64,000 bases of DNA, taken from positions 1 through 64,000 of the forward strand of contig NZ_JBFRYC010000014.1 of NCBI RefSeq assembly GCF_040892615.1, in the 5' to 3' direction. Made by a program: the position numbers and the translations under genes. Of this stretch, positions 26,149 through 34,224 are shown one piece after another. The notes beneath the pieces were generated by a model. The model was not told the DNA's origin. It saw nothing but the letters and a program-made list of their open reading frames with translations, and did not search any database. Source of the stretch: Thioclava arctica. GTDB lineage: Bacteria; Pseudomonadota; Alphaproteobacteria; Rhodobacterales; Rhodobacteraceae. Each line of letters begins with the position of its first letter. Positions within the stretch are counted from its first letter, which is position 1.

Positions 26149-29100
26149 ATGTCTGAACTACGGAATGCCGAAAAGCAGGCCATCTTCGTCGCGGGCTATT
26201 ACCGCAGCGGAACCTCCGCTTTGTGCGGGGCGCTGGCCGATCTGGGGGTCCAGATCAAAAGCGACTCTCAGGTCAACGAGGCCAATCCCAAAGGGTTCTT
26301 CGAATCGACCGAACTGATCCGGTTCGACGTCCGCGTGCTCGATCTGATGAGCTCCTACTGGGCCGATCTCGCGCCGCTACCCGAAGGCTGGATCGAACGC
26401 GCCGATATCCAGCTTCAACGTGATGTTCTCTCGGAGATCCTCTCGCGCCAATTCGCCGAGGCGCCGCTCGTCGCAGTGAAGCACCCGCACCTGTGTCGGC
26501 TTCTGCCGCTCTACCTTCGGGCGGCCGAGGATCTCGGCTACGCCCCAAAGGTGATTCACACGCATCGCGCGCCCTACGCCGTCGCCACGAGTCAGGCGAC
26601 CAAGAACAAGATGACCCGCGCCCATGCCCTCGCCCTTTGGTCGAGCTACATCACCTCGGCCGAGCATCTCGCGCGGGGGGTGCCGCGAGCTTGGGTTCAC
26701 TATCCAGACCTTCTCAACGACGCGGATGCCACGGTGCGCGCGGCGTTGGACACGCTGAACATCGAGACCCCGCGCGGTCGCAGTGTCGATTTCATCACCA
26801 AAGCGCTCAACCGCTCAGACGAGGCGGATACAGCGGGGCTCTTTGCGCCGCTCGCAGTGTTGGTGCGCGACATTGAGGTGGCGATCCACGAAAAAGCAGA
26901 CGCGCAGACTTGGGACGATTTGCGCGCGCGCAGTGCCGATCTGGCGGGTTTCGTTGAAGAGCTGGGGCGCTCGGGAAATCGCGCGGCTCCTGGCGTCGGC
27001 CACGGCCTGATCGTCTCGACCCCGGCGGGCCGGTCGATCAACCTTGCCAGAGCGACCAAAGCCCATCCCGTGCGCCCCTCCGAGCGCGGCGATCCGGCCG
27101 AACGCACCCGGCTTCTGGCACAGCTCGATGCGCTGCGTGCGCAAAATGGGACGCTACCCGAAGTGAGCGTGTTGATCGCCTGTCCAGAAGGCGCGAGCGC
27201 GCAGCAGGTCCGGGACACGCTCGACTCGATCGCGCAAAACTGGACCGCGCCCGCTATCAAACTCGCCTACGCAACGAAGCCGCAATTCGATCTCTCGCAG
27301 AACGGGTTGAGCATGGAGCATCATTTCGGGAGCGACGCGGAGATGACAGCGTCGCTCTTTGCCGCAATGGCCGAGGCACGCACCGACTACGCCGCGATCA
27401 TCAACGCAGGCGACATGCTGGAGCCGGATGCGATCGCGCGGTTCACGCTGCGTGCGGCGACTTCGGGGGCGGATATACTCTATTGCGACGAAATCGCCCA
27501 AAGCCCCGGTGGCCCCTGGATCCGCGCCAAGCCGGCGATGTCCGCGTCCCGGCTGCTCGAATCCTGCTTTGTCGGGGATTGGGTCTGGTACAAGGCCACA
27601 ACAATCGCTGAGCTCGGCGGGTTCCGGCCCGGCCTTTATCCGGGCGCCGAGGAGCAGGACATGCAGATCCGCCTTGTCAGCGCGGAAAAGCAAGTCGGGA
27701 CCATTCCCGAGGCACTCTTTGTGCGCGGCGAGAACACGCGACGCGACGGCGTGCCTCTGGAAGAGGCCACCGAGAGCGCGCGTGCCGCGATAGCGGCCCA
27801 TCTTGCGCAGGCACAGATCGCCGCAACGGCGCGCCCCGGCACCCTGCCCGGTCTGTTCGTGATCGACCATGTCCTCGAAACCGACCCTGCGGTGACGCTT
27901 GGCATCCGTTGTCGCCCCGGTATCGCGCCCGATCTGGTGAAGAATACCGCCAATACTCTGCTGCCTCATCACACTGGCACCACATCGCGGATCGTGTTTC
28001 TGCGCGATGAGGGTCTCGACGAGACGATGACCCATTTTCTGGATCAGGTCACAGCCGAGATCACGCCGGGCCATCCCTCGGTCTCGGTCATGAAGACCGC
28101 GCCGCAGCTGGGCGGGACACTCGCGCAGCTGATGCAACTGCGCCCCGAGAACCATGTCGCGATCGTCGATCCGATCTCGGTCCCTTCGGCCCAAGATATC
28201 CTCGGCGCCCTCGCCGCGCTGCTCGATGCTCACGCCGAGGCGGGCGTGATCGCCCCGCTCACCTTCTTCCGCGATGGCGAGCGCACGGCGCGTCTGAAAG
28301 GCCCGCTGCTGTTCGGCGCCCAAGCCAGGATCGGGGCCGGCTACGAGGCGCTCTCGCCCGGGCCGGGCGGCTGGCTCGCGACCACACAACCGGTGGATGC
28401 TGTGGATGGCCCGGTTGTCATGGCCCGCGCAGGCATCGCCTTCGATGCACAGGCTGTCACCTGGTCCGAACTCTGCGCCAGCCTTTCGGACCCCAATGGC
28501 CCCTCGCAGTCGGCCGCGTTCTGGACGCCGCATCGGCAGGTTGAGATCCCTGATCCCGGCACCGAGGCGGATTGCGAAGTCGCCGCCGCGCGCGCGATCG
28601 CCTATCGCGGCCACCACCATCACCCGGCGATGACGATCAAGGGATCGCCGCTGATGCTCGAGGGGCGCAGCGGTCTGGTGGACAACGATGCCGCAACGCT
28701 CATCACGACCTCGGATCCCGCCGATGACGCTAAGTTCATCAACGCCGCACGGTTTGCCCGCCAGCATGATGGGCTGCAGGCGGGAATCGTCTCCGAGCCG
28801 ATTGATGCGCTCTCGGTGCTGCGCGCGCGCCAGCAGGGGCGGCGCTGGGTGCGGATCAATCCGACCTCGCGTATCTGTCACCCCGGCACAGTGAGCGACA
28901 TCCCCTCTGACCTGAGCGTCTGGTCCACCCTGCCGCCGACCGAGCGCCGGCCGCTGGTTCTTTCGGCCGATCGCAACGTGGTCACCTCGCGCGGGCTCGC
29001 AGCACGGCTGCGCGGGATGGGCGCACGCAATGTCGAACTGCGGGTTCCCCGGTTGAACCGTGAGGCCTGGGCGGCGTTCACACCGAAACCCGCCCGCGAG

Positions 29101-29619
29101 AAGCCCGTGGCCCTCTGGGTCGAGGAGGCCGGCATCGAGGTTCCCTGGATCGAGCAGGCGATCGCGCAGACTGCCGACCGGGTTGCCTGGACCCTCGTCA
29201 CACGTACCAAGCGGGACCTGCCCGGCAACGTTGCGTGGCGGGCGATACCGATCTTCGAGGAAGACTGGGTGCGACTGTTCTCCGAGACCGGCGCCTCGGT
29301 TCTGCTCCGGCCCACGCCCGGCGCCAACTGGTGCGACGATTACTTGATCCGGGTCGCACTGGCCGGTGGATGCCGGGTGATCGCCGGGCGCGAGGCCGAG
29401 ATCCCCCCCGAGATCGCCGCACTGGTGACGAAGCGGCTCTCCTCCGACGGGGTGGCGCGCTGGGTTTCGGCGCTTCAGGCGATCACCGAAACCGGCCCCG
29501 ACAGCAGCGCGCGCGAGCGATTGCTCGAGATGCCCGAGACCTGGATGGAGGCAGGGGGCGACAGCCTTGCCACGCTCCTCTCGGGGGGCGCACGCGAGGA
29601 CCATACCGATGCGGCATAA
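26149..29619 (+). CDS. giant sulfotransferase-like / glycosyltransferase fusion inside the flagellar operon
   Basis: 1156 aa, no signal peptide or membrane helix. Residues ~1-240 resemble sulfotransferase-family P-loop proteins: AIFVAGYYRSGTSALCGALA (the P-loop around residues 16-23 would bind PAPS), then NEANPKGFFESTELIRFDVR. Residues ~336-540 are a GT-A/GT2-like domain (SVLIACPEG, YAAIINAGDMLEPDAIARF, ILYCDEIA, GAEEQDMQIRLV). Residues ~560-850 look like a second, degenerate GT2-like unit (PENHVAIVDPISVPSAQDIL). The C-terminal ~200 residues resemble a GT-B half (GASVLLRPTPGANWCDDYLI, VALAGGCRVIAG). It lies between flgL and flgA, 13 bp after flgL and overlapping flgA by 11 nt, so it is co-expressed with the hook genes. 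Modification of flagellin or a flagellar sheath glycan is likely; the target is not shown. Confidence 0.75.
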   Translation: MSELRNAEKQAIFVAGYYRSGTSALCGALADLGVQIKSDSQVNEANPKGFFESTELIRFDVRVLDLMSSYWADLAPLPEGWIERADIQLQRDVLSEILSRQFAEAPLVAVKHPHLCRLLPLYLRAAEDLGYAPKVIHTHRAPYAVATSQATKNKMTRAHALALWSSYITSAEHLARGVPRAWVHYPDLLNDADATVRAALDTLNIETPRGRSVDFITKALNRSDEADTAGLFAPLAVLVRDIEVAIHEKADAQTWDDLRARSADLAGFVEELGRSGNRAAPGVGHGLIVSTPAGRSINLARATKAHPVRPSERGDPAERTRLLAQLDALRAQNGTLPEVSVLIACPEGASAQQVRDTLDSIAQNWTAPAIKLAYATKPQFDLSQNGLSMEHHFGSDAEMTASLFAAMAEARTDYAAIINAGDMLEPDAIARFTLRAATSGADILYCDEIAQSPGGPWIRAKPAMSASRLLESCFVGDWVWYKATTIAELGGFRPGLYPGAEEQDMQIRLVSAEKQVGTIPEALFVRGENTRRDGVPLEEATESARAAIAAHLAQAQIAATARPGTLPGLFVIDHVLETDPAVTLGIRCRPGIAPDLVKNTANTLLPHHTGTTSRIVFLRDEGLDETMTHFLDQVTAEITPGHPSVSVMKTAPQLGGTLAQLMQLRPENHVAIVDPISVPSAQDILGALAALLDAHAEAGVIAPLTFFRDGERTARLKGPLLFGAQARIGAGYEALSPGPGGWLATTQPVDAVDGPVVMARAGIAFDAQAVTWSELCASLSDPNGPSQSAAFWTPHRQVEIPDPGTEADCEVAAARAIAYRGHHHHPAMTIKGSPLMLEGRSGLVDNDAATLITTSDPADDAKFINAARFARQHDGLQAGIVSEPIDALSVLRARQQGRRWVRINPTSRICHPGTVSDIPSDLSVWSTLPPTERRPLVLSADRNVVTSRGLAARLRGMGARNVELRVPRLNREAWAAFTPKPAREKPVALWVEEAGIEVPWIEQAIAQTADRVAWTLVTRTKRDLPGNVAWRAIPIFEEDWVRLFSETGASVLLRPTPGANWCDDYLIRVALAGGCRVIAGREAEIPPEIAALVTKRLSSDGVARWVSALQAITETGPDSSARERLLEMPETWMEAGGDSLATLLSGGAREDHTDAA

Positions 29620-30289
29620 GCTTCTCGTCGCTTTCATGCTCCTAGCGGGCAGCGCGGCACAGGCAGCACCGCTCGAGCCAGCCTCGGCGATTACCGCCGC
29701 GATCGCGTCACAGCTCGACGGTGCGGAGGGCAAGATCATGTCCAATGGCGGCGCCATGATGCCCGCCTGCCAGGCGCAGCTCTCCGTAAGTTGGCTGCCT
29801 TCGGAGGATGACACCTTCCGCACCGCCTCCGTTACCTGCCCCTCGCCATCCTGGACGATCTATGCGGGGGTCCGCATCGTGAAGCGCCACGTCGCGCTGG
29901 TGGCCTCGCGCGCGATTGCGGCTGGCGAGGTGATCGACAGCTCCGACACAGCGTCGCGCGAGGTGGCCCTCTCGGACGTGCACGGCGCGCTCCTTAGCCC
30001 GCAGGTACTAGCCGAAGGGGTGAAGGCGACACGCGCGATCCCCGAGGGCGAACCGGTGACTCGGTCGATGACCGACCTGACCCGCTCGGTCCACAGCGGA
30101 CAACAGGTGGTGCTGCGCGTCAACCAGGGGGGGCTTGTCGTCTCTGCCCCGGGCCAAGCGCTGCAGGACGGGGCAATCGGCGACTCGGTCGCGGTCGAGA
30201 ATGCCGAGTCCCATCGCCGTCTAAGCGCTATCATCGTGCGCTCAGCCCCACAGCGGTCGGGCGTCTACCTCGTCGCCCCCGCCGAGTAA
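29609..30289 (+). CDS. flgA: P-ring assembly chaperone FlgA
   Basis: 226 aa from the ATG at 29609, which begins a clear Sec signal (MRHKLLVAFMLLAGSAAQA, cleavage near residue 19). The C-terminal SAF domain is recognisable: VALVASRAIAAGEVIDSSD, then ATRAIPEGEPVTRSMTDLTR, VHSGQQVVLRVNQGGLVVSA and GDSVAVENAES. FlgA assists FlgI in building the P-ring in the periplasm. The longer frame from 29567 lies inside the glycosyltransferase gene. A run of seven G occurs in the codons for QGGL. Confidence 0.9.
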   Translation: MRHKLLVAFMLLAGSAAQAAPLEPASAITAAIASQLDGAEGKIMSNGGAMMPACQAQLSVSWLPSEDDTFRTASVTCPSPSWTIYAGVRIVKRHVALVASRAIAAGEVIDSSDTASREVALSDVHGALLSPQVLAEGVKATRAIPEGEPVTRSMTDLTRSVHSGQQVVLRVNQGGLVVSAPGQALQDGAIGDSVAVENAESHRRLSAIIVRSAPQRSGVYLVAPAE

Positions 30290-30352
30290 TGGCCGTGACA
30301 CGCCTCCTTCCCCACTGGCCAAAGCAAGCCCCATGAACAAGGCTCATTCGCA

Positions 30353-30868
30353 ATGAAGAAATATTTCCTGATCGGGCTCGGGGTGATCGTGTTTTGCACG
30401 ATGGCCGTGGGCGATGGGCTGGGCGTCGTCGCCTTTCTCAAGGAACGCGCGCGCCCCGCAGCTGCGGCGACAACCGCGCCGGCCGAAGCGAAAAACGCAC
30501 CGAACCCCCCTAGCAAGCCGGCCGCCGGCAAGGCGCTGTTCGCCGAGATCCCAAAATTCGTCGTCACGATCCCGGGCTCGCAGGAGGCGGGCGGCGGCTC
30601 GGTCTATCTCCAGCTTTCGCTGTCCTTCCTGACCGAGAAAAAACAGGCGATAGACGATTTCAACAAGCTCATGCCGATCATCAAGTCGGCGATCATCAGC
30701 GATATCATGGCTTCGGGCCTGTCGCCCGACAGCCAGTCCGCCCAGTTCCGGCACAAGATCACAACGGACAGCCTTGATCTCGCCAATCGCACCGTCTCGC
30801 AAGCCGACAGCGATCTCGGGCGCACGCCTTTCCTCGGTGCCTATATCACCACCTTCGTCATCCAATAA
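30353..30868 (+). CDS. fliL: flagellar basal-body protein FliL
   Basis: 171 aa. A short cytoplasmic start is followed by one membrane helix (residues ~4-26), an Ala/Pro-rich linker and a periplasmic domain with FliL features: FAEIPKFVVTIPGSQEAGGG, SVYLQLSLSFLTEKKQAIDD and the C-terminal GAYITTFVIQ. FliL surrounds the stator units. The start at 30353 is 63 bp after flgA and the gene is 3 bp before fliP. The fliL-fliP pairing is common. Confidence 0.88.
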   Translation: MKKYFLIGLGVIVFCTMAVGDGLGVVAFLKERARPAAAATTAPAEAKNAPNPPSKPAAGKALFAEIPKFVVTIPGSQEAGGGSVYLQLSLSFLTEKKQAIDDFNKLMPIIKSAIISDIMASGLSPDSQSAQFRHKITTDSLDLANRTVSQADSDLGRTPFLGAYITTFVIQ

Positions 30869-30871
30869 ATC

Positions 30872-31558
30872 ATGGCGGATCTTGTAACTCCTCTGGCGAG
30901 CGTCACGGGCCAGGGCGGCACCGGCGTCCTCTCGCTCGACATCCAGACGCTTATCATCATCACCCTGCTGGCCTTCCTGCCGGGGCTGATCTTGCTGATG
31001 ACCAGTTTCACCCGCTTCGTCGTGGTGCTGGCCATCTTCCGCCAGGCGCTAGGGCTAAGCACGACACCGCCCAACATGGTGCTGATCGCGCTGGCCCTGA
31101 TCCTGTCGGCCTTCGTGATGCGGCCCACGCTGGAGACCGTGAATGACAACGCGATCCAGCCTTACCTGACCAAATCGATTTCGTTCGAGAACGCCGTCCA
31201 GGCCGCCGAAGCCCCGATGCGCGCCTTCATGATGCGGCAGGTGCGCAAGCGCGACCTGCATCTCTTCGTGGACCTCTCTGGCCACGCGGGGGATTACGCC
31301 ACGCCCGACGATGTCCCTCTGCTCACCCTGGTCCCTGCCTACGTGACCTCGGAGCTGCAAAGCGCGTTCGAGATTGGTTTTCTGATCTACATCCCCTTCG
31401 CGCTGATCGACCTCGCGGTGGCGGCGGTGCTCATGGCGCTGGGGATGATCATGGTCTCGCCCACGCTGATCTCGCTGCCGATAAAACTGCTGCTCTTCGT
31501 CTCGATCGGGGGGTGGTCGCTGCTGCTTAGTTCGGTCGCAAGAAGCGTGGCGCAGTGA
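30872..31558 (+). CDS. fliP: flagellar export gate protein FliP
   Basis: 228 aa. Both FliP signatures are intact: LLMTSFTRFVVVLAIFRQAL followed by STTPPNMVLIALALILS, and the C-terminal FEIGFLIYIPFALIDLAVAA. Four hydrophobic helices are seen. Unlike many FliP proteins it has no obvious cleavable signal. It is the last gene of the plus-strand rod/hook operon and converges on flgN with 15 bp between. It is thus encoded far from both fliQ copies and from fliR. Confidence 0.96.
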   Translation: MADLVTPLASVTGQGGTGVLSLDIQTLIIITLLAFLPGLILLMTSFTRFVVVLAIFRQALGLSTTPPNMVLIALALILSAFVMRPTLETVNDNAIQPYLTKSISFENAVQAAEAPMRAFMMRQVRKRDLHLFVDLSGHAGDYATPDDVPLLTLVPAYVTSELQSAFEIGFLIYIPFALIDLAVAAVLMALGMIMVSPTLISLPIKLLLFVSIGGWSLLLSSVARSVAQ

Positions 31559-31573
31559 CACGTCCGAACCGGG

Positions 31574-32008
31574 TCACGCCTCGGCGTGCAGGCCCGAACT
31601 GTCATCCTCTGGGTCTTCACCCCGGCGCTGATCGGTGATTTCGAGCAGCGCGTCGCTGATTTGGCGTTCGGATTTGGAGATGATCGCGCGGGTGCGCTTG
31701 TATTCATGGATCAGCTCCTGCATCCGGGCCGCCTCTTCTTCGCGGCCGGGGGCCTCCACAAGCGCGTGGTAGGCGGATTCGAGCGTGTGGTGGTTTGCGT
31801 CGCGTAACACCCCAAGCAGGCGCTCGAAGACCGAGCGGGCAGACTCTGCGCTGCTCTCGAAGGACCGGCTCGTGGTGCGGATCGTCGCCGGGCGCTCGCT
31901 TTCGAGGCTGGACGAAAGACGTTCGGCCTCGCCGCGCAGGCTGCGCACAGAATCGAGCGCCTCCCTGAGCGCCGCAGCGAAATCTCTCTTATCGCTCGGG
32001 TCAGTCAC
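31574..32008 (-). CDS. flgN: FlgN-like export chaperone
   Basis: 144 aa if started at the GTG at 32008, which overlaps the flgM stop by 8 nt (GTGACTGA); the longer open frame is only the shadow of flgM and fliS. It is an all-helical, charged protein with heptad-like repeats (ALREALDSVRSLRGEAERLS, ARMQELIHEYKRTRAIISKS). Its size and its place after flgM fit FlgN, the chaperone for FlgK and FlgL. Sequence similarity in this family is low, so the call depends mainly on context. Confidence 0.65.
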   Translation of the reverse strand: MTDPSDKRDFAAALREALDSVRSLRGEAERLSSSLESERPATIRTTSRSFESSAESARSVFERLLGVLRDANHHTLESAYHALVEAPGREEEAARMQELIHEYKRTRAIISKSERQISDALLEITDQRRGEDPEDDSSGLHAEA

Positions 32009-32333
32009 TACCAAGCTTCCGCGCGACCAGCCGCTCGAAAGAGAGCAGCGCCTTGGCAACCTTGGACGAGTCGGGGCGATAGCTCCCCTCCGCCACCGAT
32101 TGCATGAGTTGCTGGATCTGGGGGTCGCCCTCGGGGCGATCGGCTGCGGCCACCCCTTTGTAAAGCGCCGCGGCATCGGTGGCGCGCTCGGAAAGCGAGA
32201 CAGTTTCCCCAGACTGGACGGGGTTGGTTCCTTCACCGGCCTCGGGCGCGGCAGGTTCTGCGGCAGGCCCGACCGCGGAAGTCGATTGGTCAAGCGGAAT
32301 GGATCCGCTGGTTGCGCCGGAAATCTTGATCAT
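32001..32333 (-). CDS. flgM: anti-sigma-28 factor FlgM
   Basis: 110 aa. The N-terminal MIKISGATSG is the usual M-K-I start, followed by a disordered Pro/Ala-rich stretch. The C-terminal half holds the sigma-binding helices: VSLSERATDAAALYKGVA, IQQLMQSVAEGSYRPDSSKV and AKALLSFERLVARKL, which match FlgM. It would inhibit the FliA encoded at 7472-8059 until it is exported through the finished hook. It sits 2 bp after fliS and overlaps flgN. Confidence 0.88.
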   Translation of the reverse strand: MIKISGATSGSIPLDQSTSAVGPAAEPAAPEAGEGTNPVQSGETVSLSERATDAAALYKGVAAADRPEGDPQIQQLMQSVAEGSYRPDSSKVAKALLSFERLVARKLGSD

Positions 32334-32335
32334 TC

Positions 32336-32707
32336 TCAGTCCGCCAGTTTCTTGAGTTCGTCCTCGAGCTGCGCGATCTGCGTTGCGATCGCGCGGAATT
32401 CGGCGACATCATTCGCCGCGTGGGCCCGCGTCATCCCTAGGTGAAAGCCGGTATAGAGTCCAGAAAGCGTCGCTCCCAGCGATCCCTCACCCTCCGGCTG
32501 CGTGATGCCCTGCATGAAGGTCAAAAGCTCGGTGGCGCGCGTGACGGCTGCGATCTTGGCGGCGTTGTTGTCCAGCTCAAGCGCACGCGCGGCCCGAGCG
32601 AGATAGGTGCGCAGCCCGCGAAGCCCCGTCACGAGCGTCTGCATCGTGGGCTCCTCGGACATCATGGCGGCGTTTCTGTAGAGGGCGGCGGTTTCAGACA
32701 TGATCAT
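32336..32707 (-). CDS. fliS: flagellin export chaperone FliS
   Basis: 123 aa from the ATG at 32707; an ATG at 32701 (MSETAALYRN) is an equal alternative, and the TTG at 32713 overlaps fliD. The helical family pattern is visible: TLVTGLRGLRTYLARAARAL, KIAAVTRATELLTFMQGI, and LGATLSGLYTGFHLGMTRAH ending in AANDVAEFRAIATQIAQLED. FliS binds the flagellin C-terminus in the cytosol. It follows fliD in the usual fliC-fliD-fliS order. Confidence 0.87.
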   Translation of the reverse strand: MIMSETAALYRNAAMMSEEPTMQTLVTGLRGLRTYLARAARALELDNNAAKIAAVTRATELLTFMQGITQPEGEGSLGATLSGLYTGFHLGMTRAHAANDVAEFRAIATQIAQLEDELKKLAD

Positions 32708-32709
32708 AC

Positions 32710-34113
32710 TCAACTGCTGCTGCTCGATCCGTTCAGGAGCGAGAGATAGGAAAGGGTGGTGGAAGCGGTGTTGGACTGGCTAATCGCAGAGGTGAACTGC
32801 GCCTCGAGATTGGCGATCTGCTCATTCCCGATCTTGGTCTGCATCTTGATCTGGTCCTGAAGCGAAGAGATGTTCGTTTTGAGATCAGACGTCGCGGCCC
32901 CGATGAAGCCGCTCCCAATCCCAAGCCCCGCCGCGCTGGCCGACCCGGAATCGACCGAGGTGCCGATCGCGCCGGTGAGGATGGAGCCGACATGGGTCTC
33001 GATTGACTTGATGAGGGAGTCGGCCCCCGTAGGATTCGAGCCGTAGAGCGTGTCGAAAGTCGCAGCGTCGAAGGAGAGCGCACCGCTCGAGGAGATCGAA
33101 AAGCCAAGCGCGTTGGACGATAGCCCGCCGCTCGCCGCCGAGGAGATCGCCGAAAGCAGATCCTGCTTGAGCTGCTGGACCTGCACGTTGCCAAGCAACG
33201 GGCCGGATTTCGCCTGCTTGCCGGTGCTGCCAGCGGAGGCCGAGGAGCCGGGCTGGTAGGCGGTCTGGGTGGCGATCACGTCCACAGCATCGTTGAGCTT
33301 GTTGGTAAAGCTCGAGAGCGCGGAGGAGAGCGAGCTATGGGATTTGTCGACCGAGATCTTGGTCGAGCCGGAGGCCACGAGATCGACGCTCAACCCCTTC
33401 ACCAGCGACACGCTGTCATTTGAAGTCTCGGAGACGGGCACGCCATTCAGCGTGAACGTGGCGTTGCGGGCAGACTGGCCAAGCGACATCGTGGCCGAGC
33501 CGCTGCCATAGGAGAGCCCCGCCACCGCGCCCGAACCACTGACCGAAAAGGACTTGCCAGAGCCGGGCTCGGCACCCTGCAGTGCCAGCCGGACCCCAGA
33601 GGCGGTATTGACGACAGTGGCGGTGACGCCGGTATTCGCCGCGTTGATCGCGTCCGCAACACCGCTCACCGTGTCCGCCGATGAGGCGATGGAGACCGAG
33701 GCCGAACCGCCGCTGCCGAACTGGAAGGTCAGCGTGCCCGAGCCCGCACCGACGGCGGCGCTCGCAGACGCATAAGAGGCCGAGTAGATTTCCTGACTCT
33801 GGGCGAGTTGAATATTGGAGAGCGTGTAGGCGCCGCTCGCTGCGCTGTCTGCGGCCGTCGCGGTGGCGACAGAGCTTGCGCTGGTGCTCGCCTTCATCGC
33901 GCTAAGCGATGCCGGGTCGGTCAGATCGCCAAGCGCGCCGTTGAGCGAGGAAAGCGCGCCACGCACCTGTCCCAGCGCCGAAATCTGCGTTTTGTCGGTC
34001 GTGATTTCATATTGCTCCAGCTTCATCGGCGCCTGAATGCGCGACTGAAGTCGGCTCACGATCGAGTTCACCTGGGCCGACGAGAATAGGCTGTTCGATA
34101 TCGAATTGCTCAA
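32710..34113 (-). CDS. fliD: flagellar filament cap protein FliD
   Basis: 467 aa with a TTG start at 34113. A GGGAG ribosome site lies seven bases before it, and the encoded N-terminus (LSNSISNSLFSSAQVNSIVS) fits the family; the open frame extends to 34161 but lacks such a site. Helical termini and a Ser/Gly/Ala-rich beta middle match FliD: QAPMKLEQYEITTDKTQISA near the start, and TSLQDQIKMQTKIGNEQIAN-like coiled coil at the end. It caps the growing filament. It follows fliC after a hairpin (34178-34205). Confidence 0.88.
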   Translation of the reverse strand: MSNSISNSLFSSAQVNSIVSRLQSRIQAPMKLEQYEITTDKTQISALGQVRGALSSLNGALGDLTDPASLSAMKASTSASSVATATAADSAASGAYTLSNIQLAQSQEIYSASYASASAAVGAGSGTLTFQFGSGGSASVSIASSADTVSGVADAINAANTGVTATVVNTASGVRLALQGAEPGSGKSFSVSGSGAVAGLSYGSGSATMSLGQSARNATFTLNGVPVSETSNDSVSLVKGLSVDLVASGSTKISVDKSHSSLSSALSSFTNKLNDAVDVIATQTAYQPGSSASAGSTGKQAKSGPLLGNVQVQQLKQDLLSAISSAASGGLSSNALGFSISSSGALSFDAATFDTLYGSNPTGADSLIKSIETHVGSILTGAIGTSVDSGSASAAGLGIGSGFIGAATSDLKTNISSLQDQIKMQTKIGNEQIANLEAQFTSAISQSNTASTTLSYLSLLNGSSSSS

Positions 34114-34177
34114 CTTCGTTCTCCCGCATGCCGCCCGGTTTCGAACGGTGCCCGCTTGCATGTGTCAAAGGGTATCA

Positions 34178-34205
34178 GGCCCGGCGAAATCTTCTCCGCC
34201 GGGCC
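34178..34205 (-). terminator. hairpin between fliC and fliD
   Basis: A perfect 9-bp stem, GGCCCGGCG (34178-34186) and CGCCGGGCC (34197-34205), encloses a 10-nt loop just after the fliC stop. No good U-run follows on the minus strand. It may be a partial terminator or an mRNA-stabilising 3' structure that raises flagellin over cap-protein expression. Confidence 0.55.
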
Positions 34206-34224
34206 CCGGTTTGGGTGGCTCTGC

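Noticed and set aside
27154..29823. An 889-codon open frame on the minus strand under the giant glycosyltransferase
   Set aside because: Shadow of the plus-strand gene; composition is Arg/Gly/Asp-rich and no family is recognisable.
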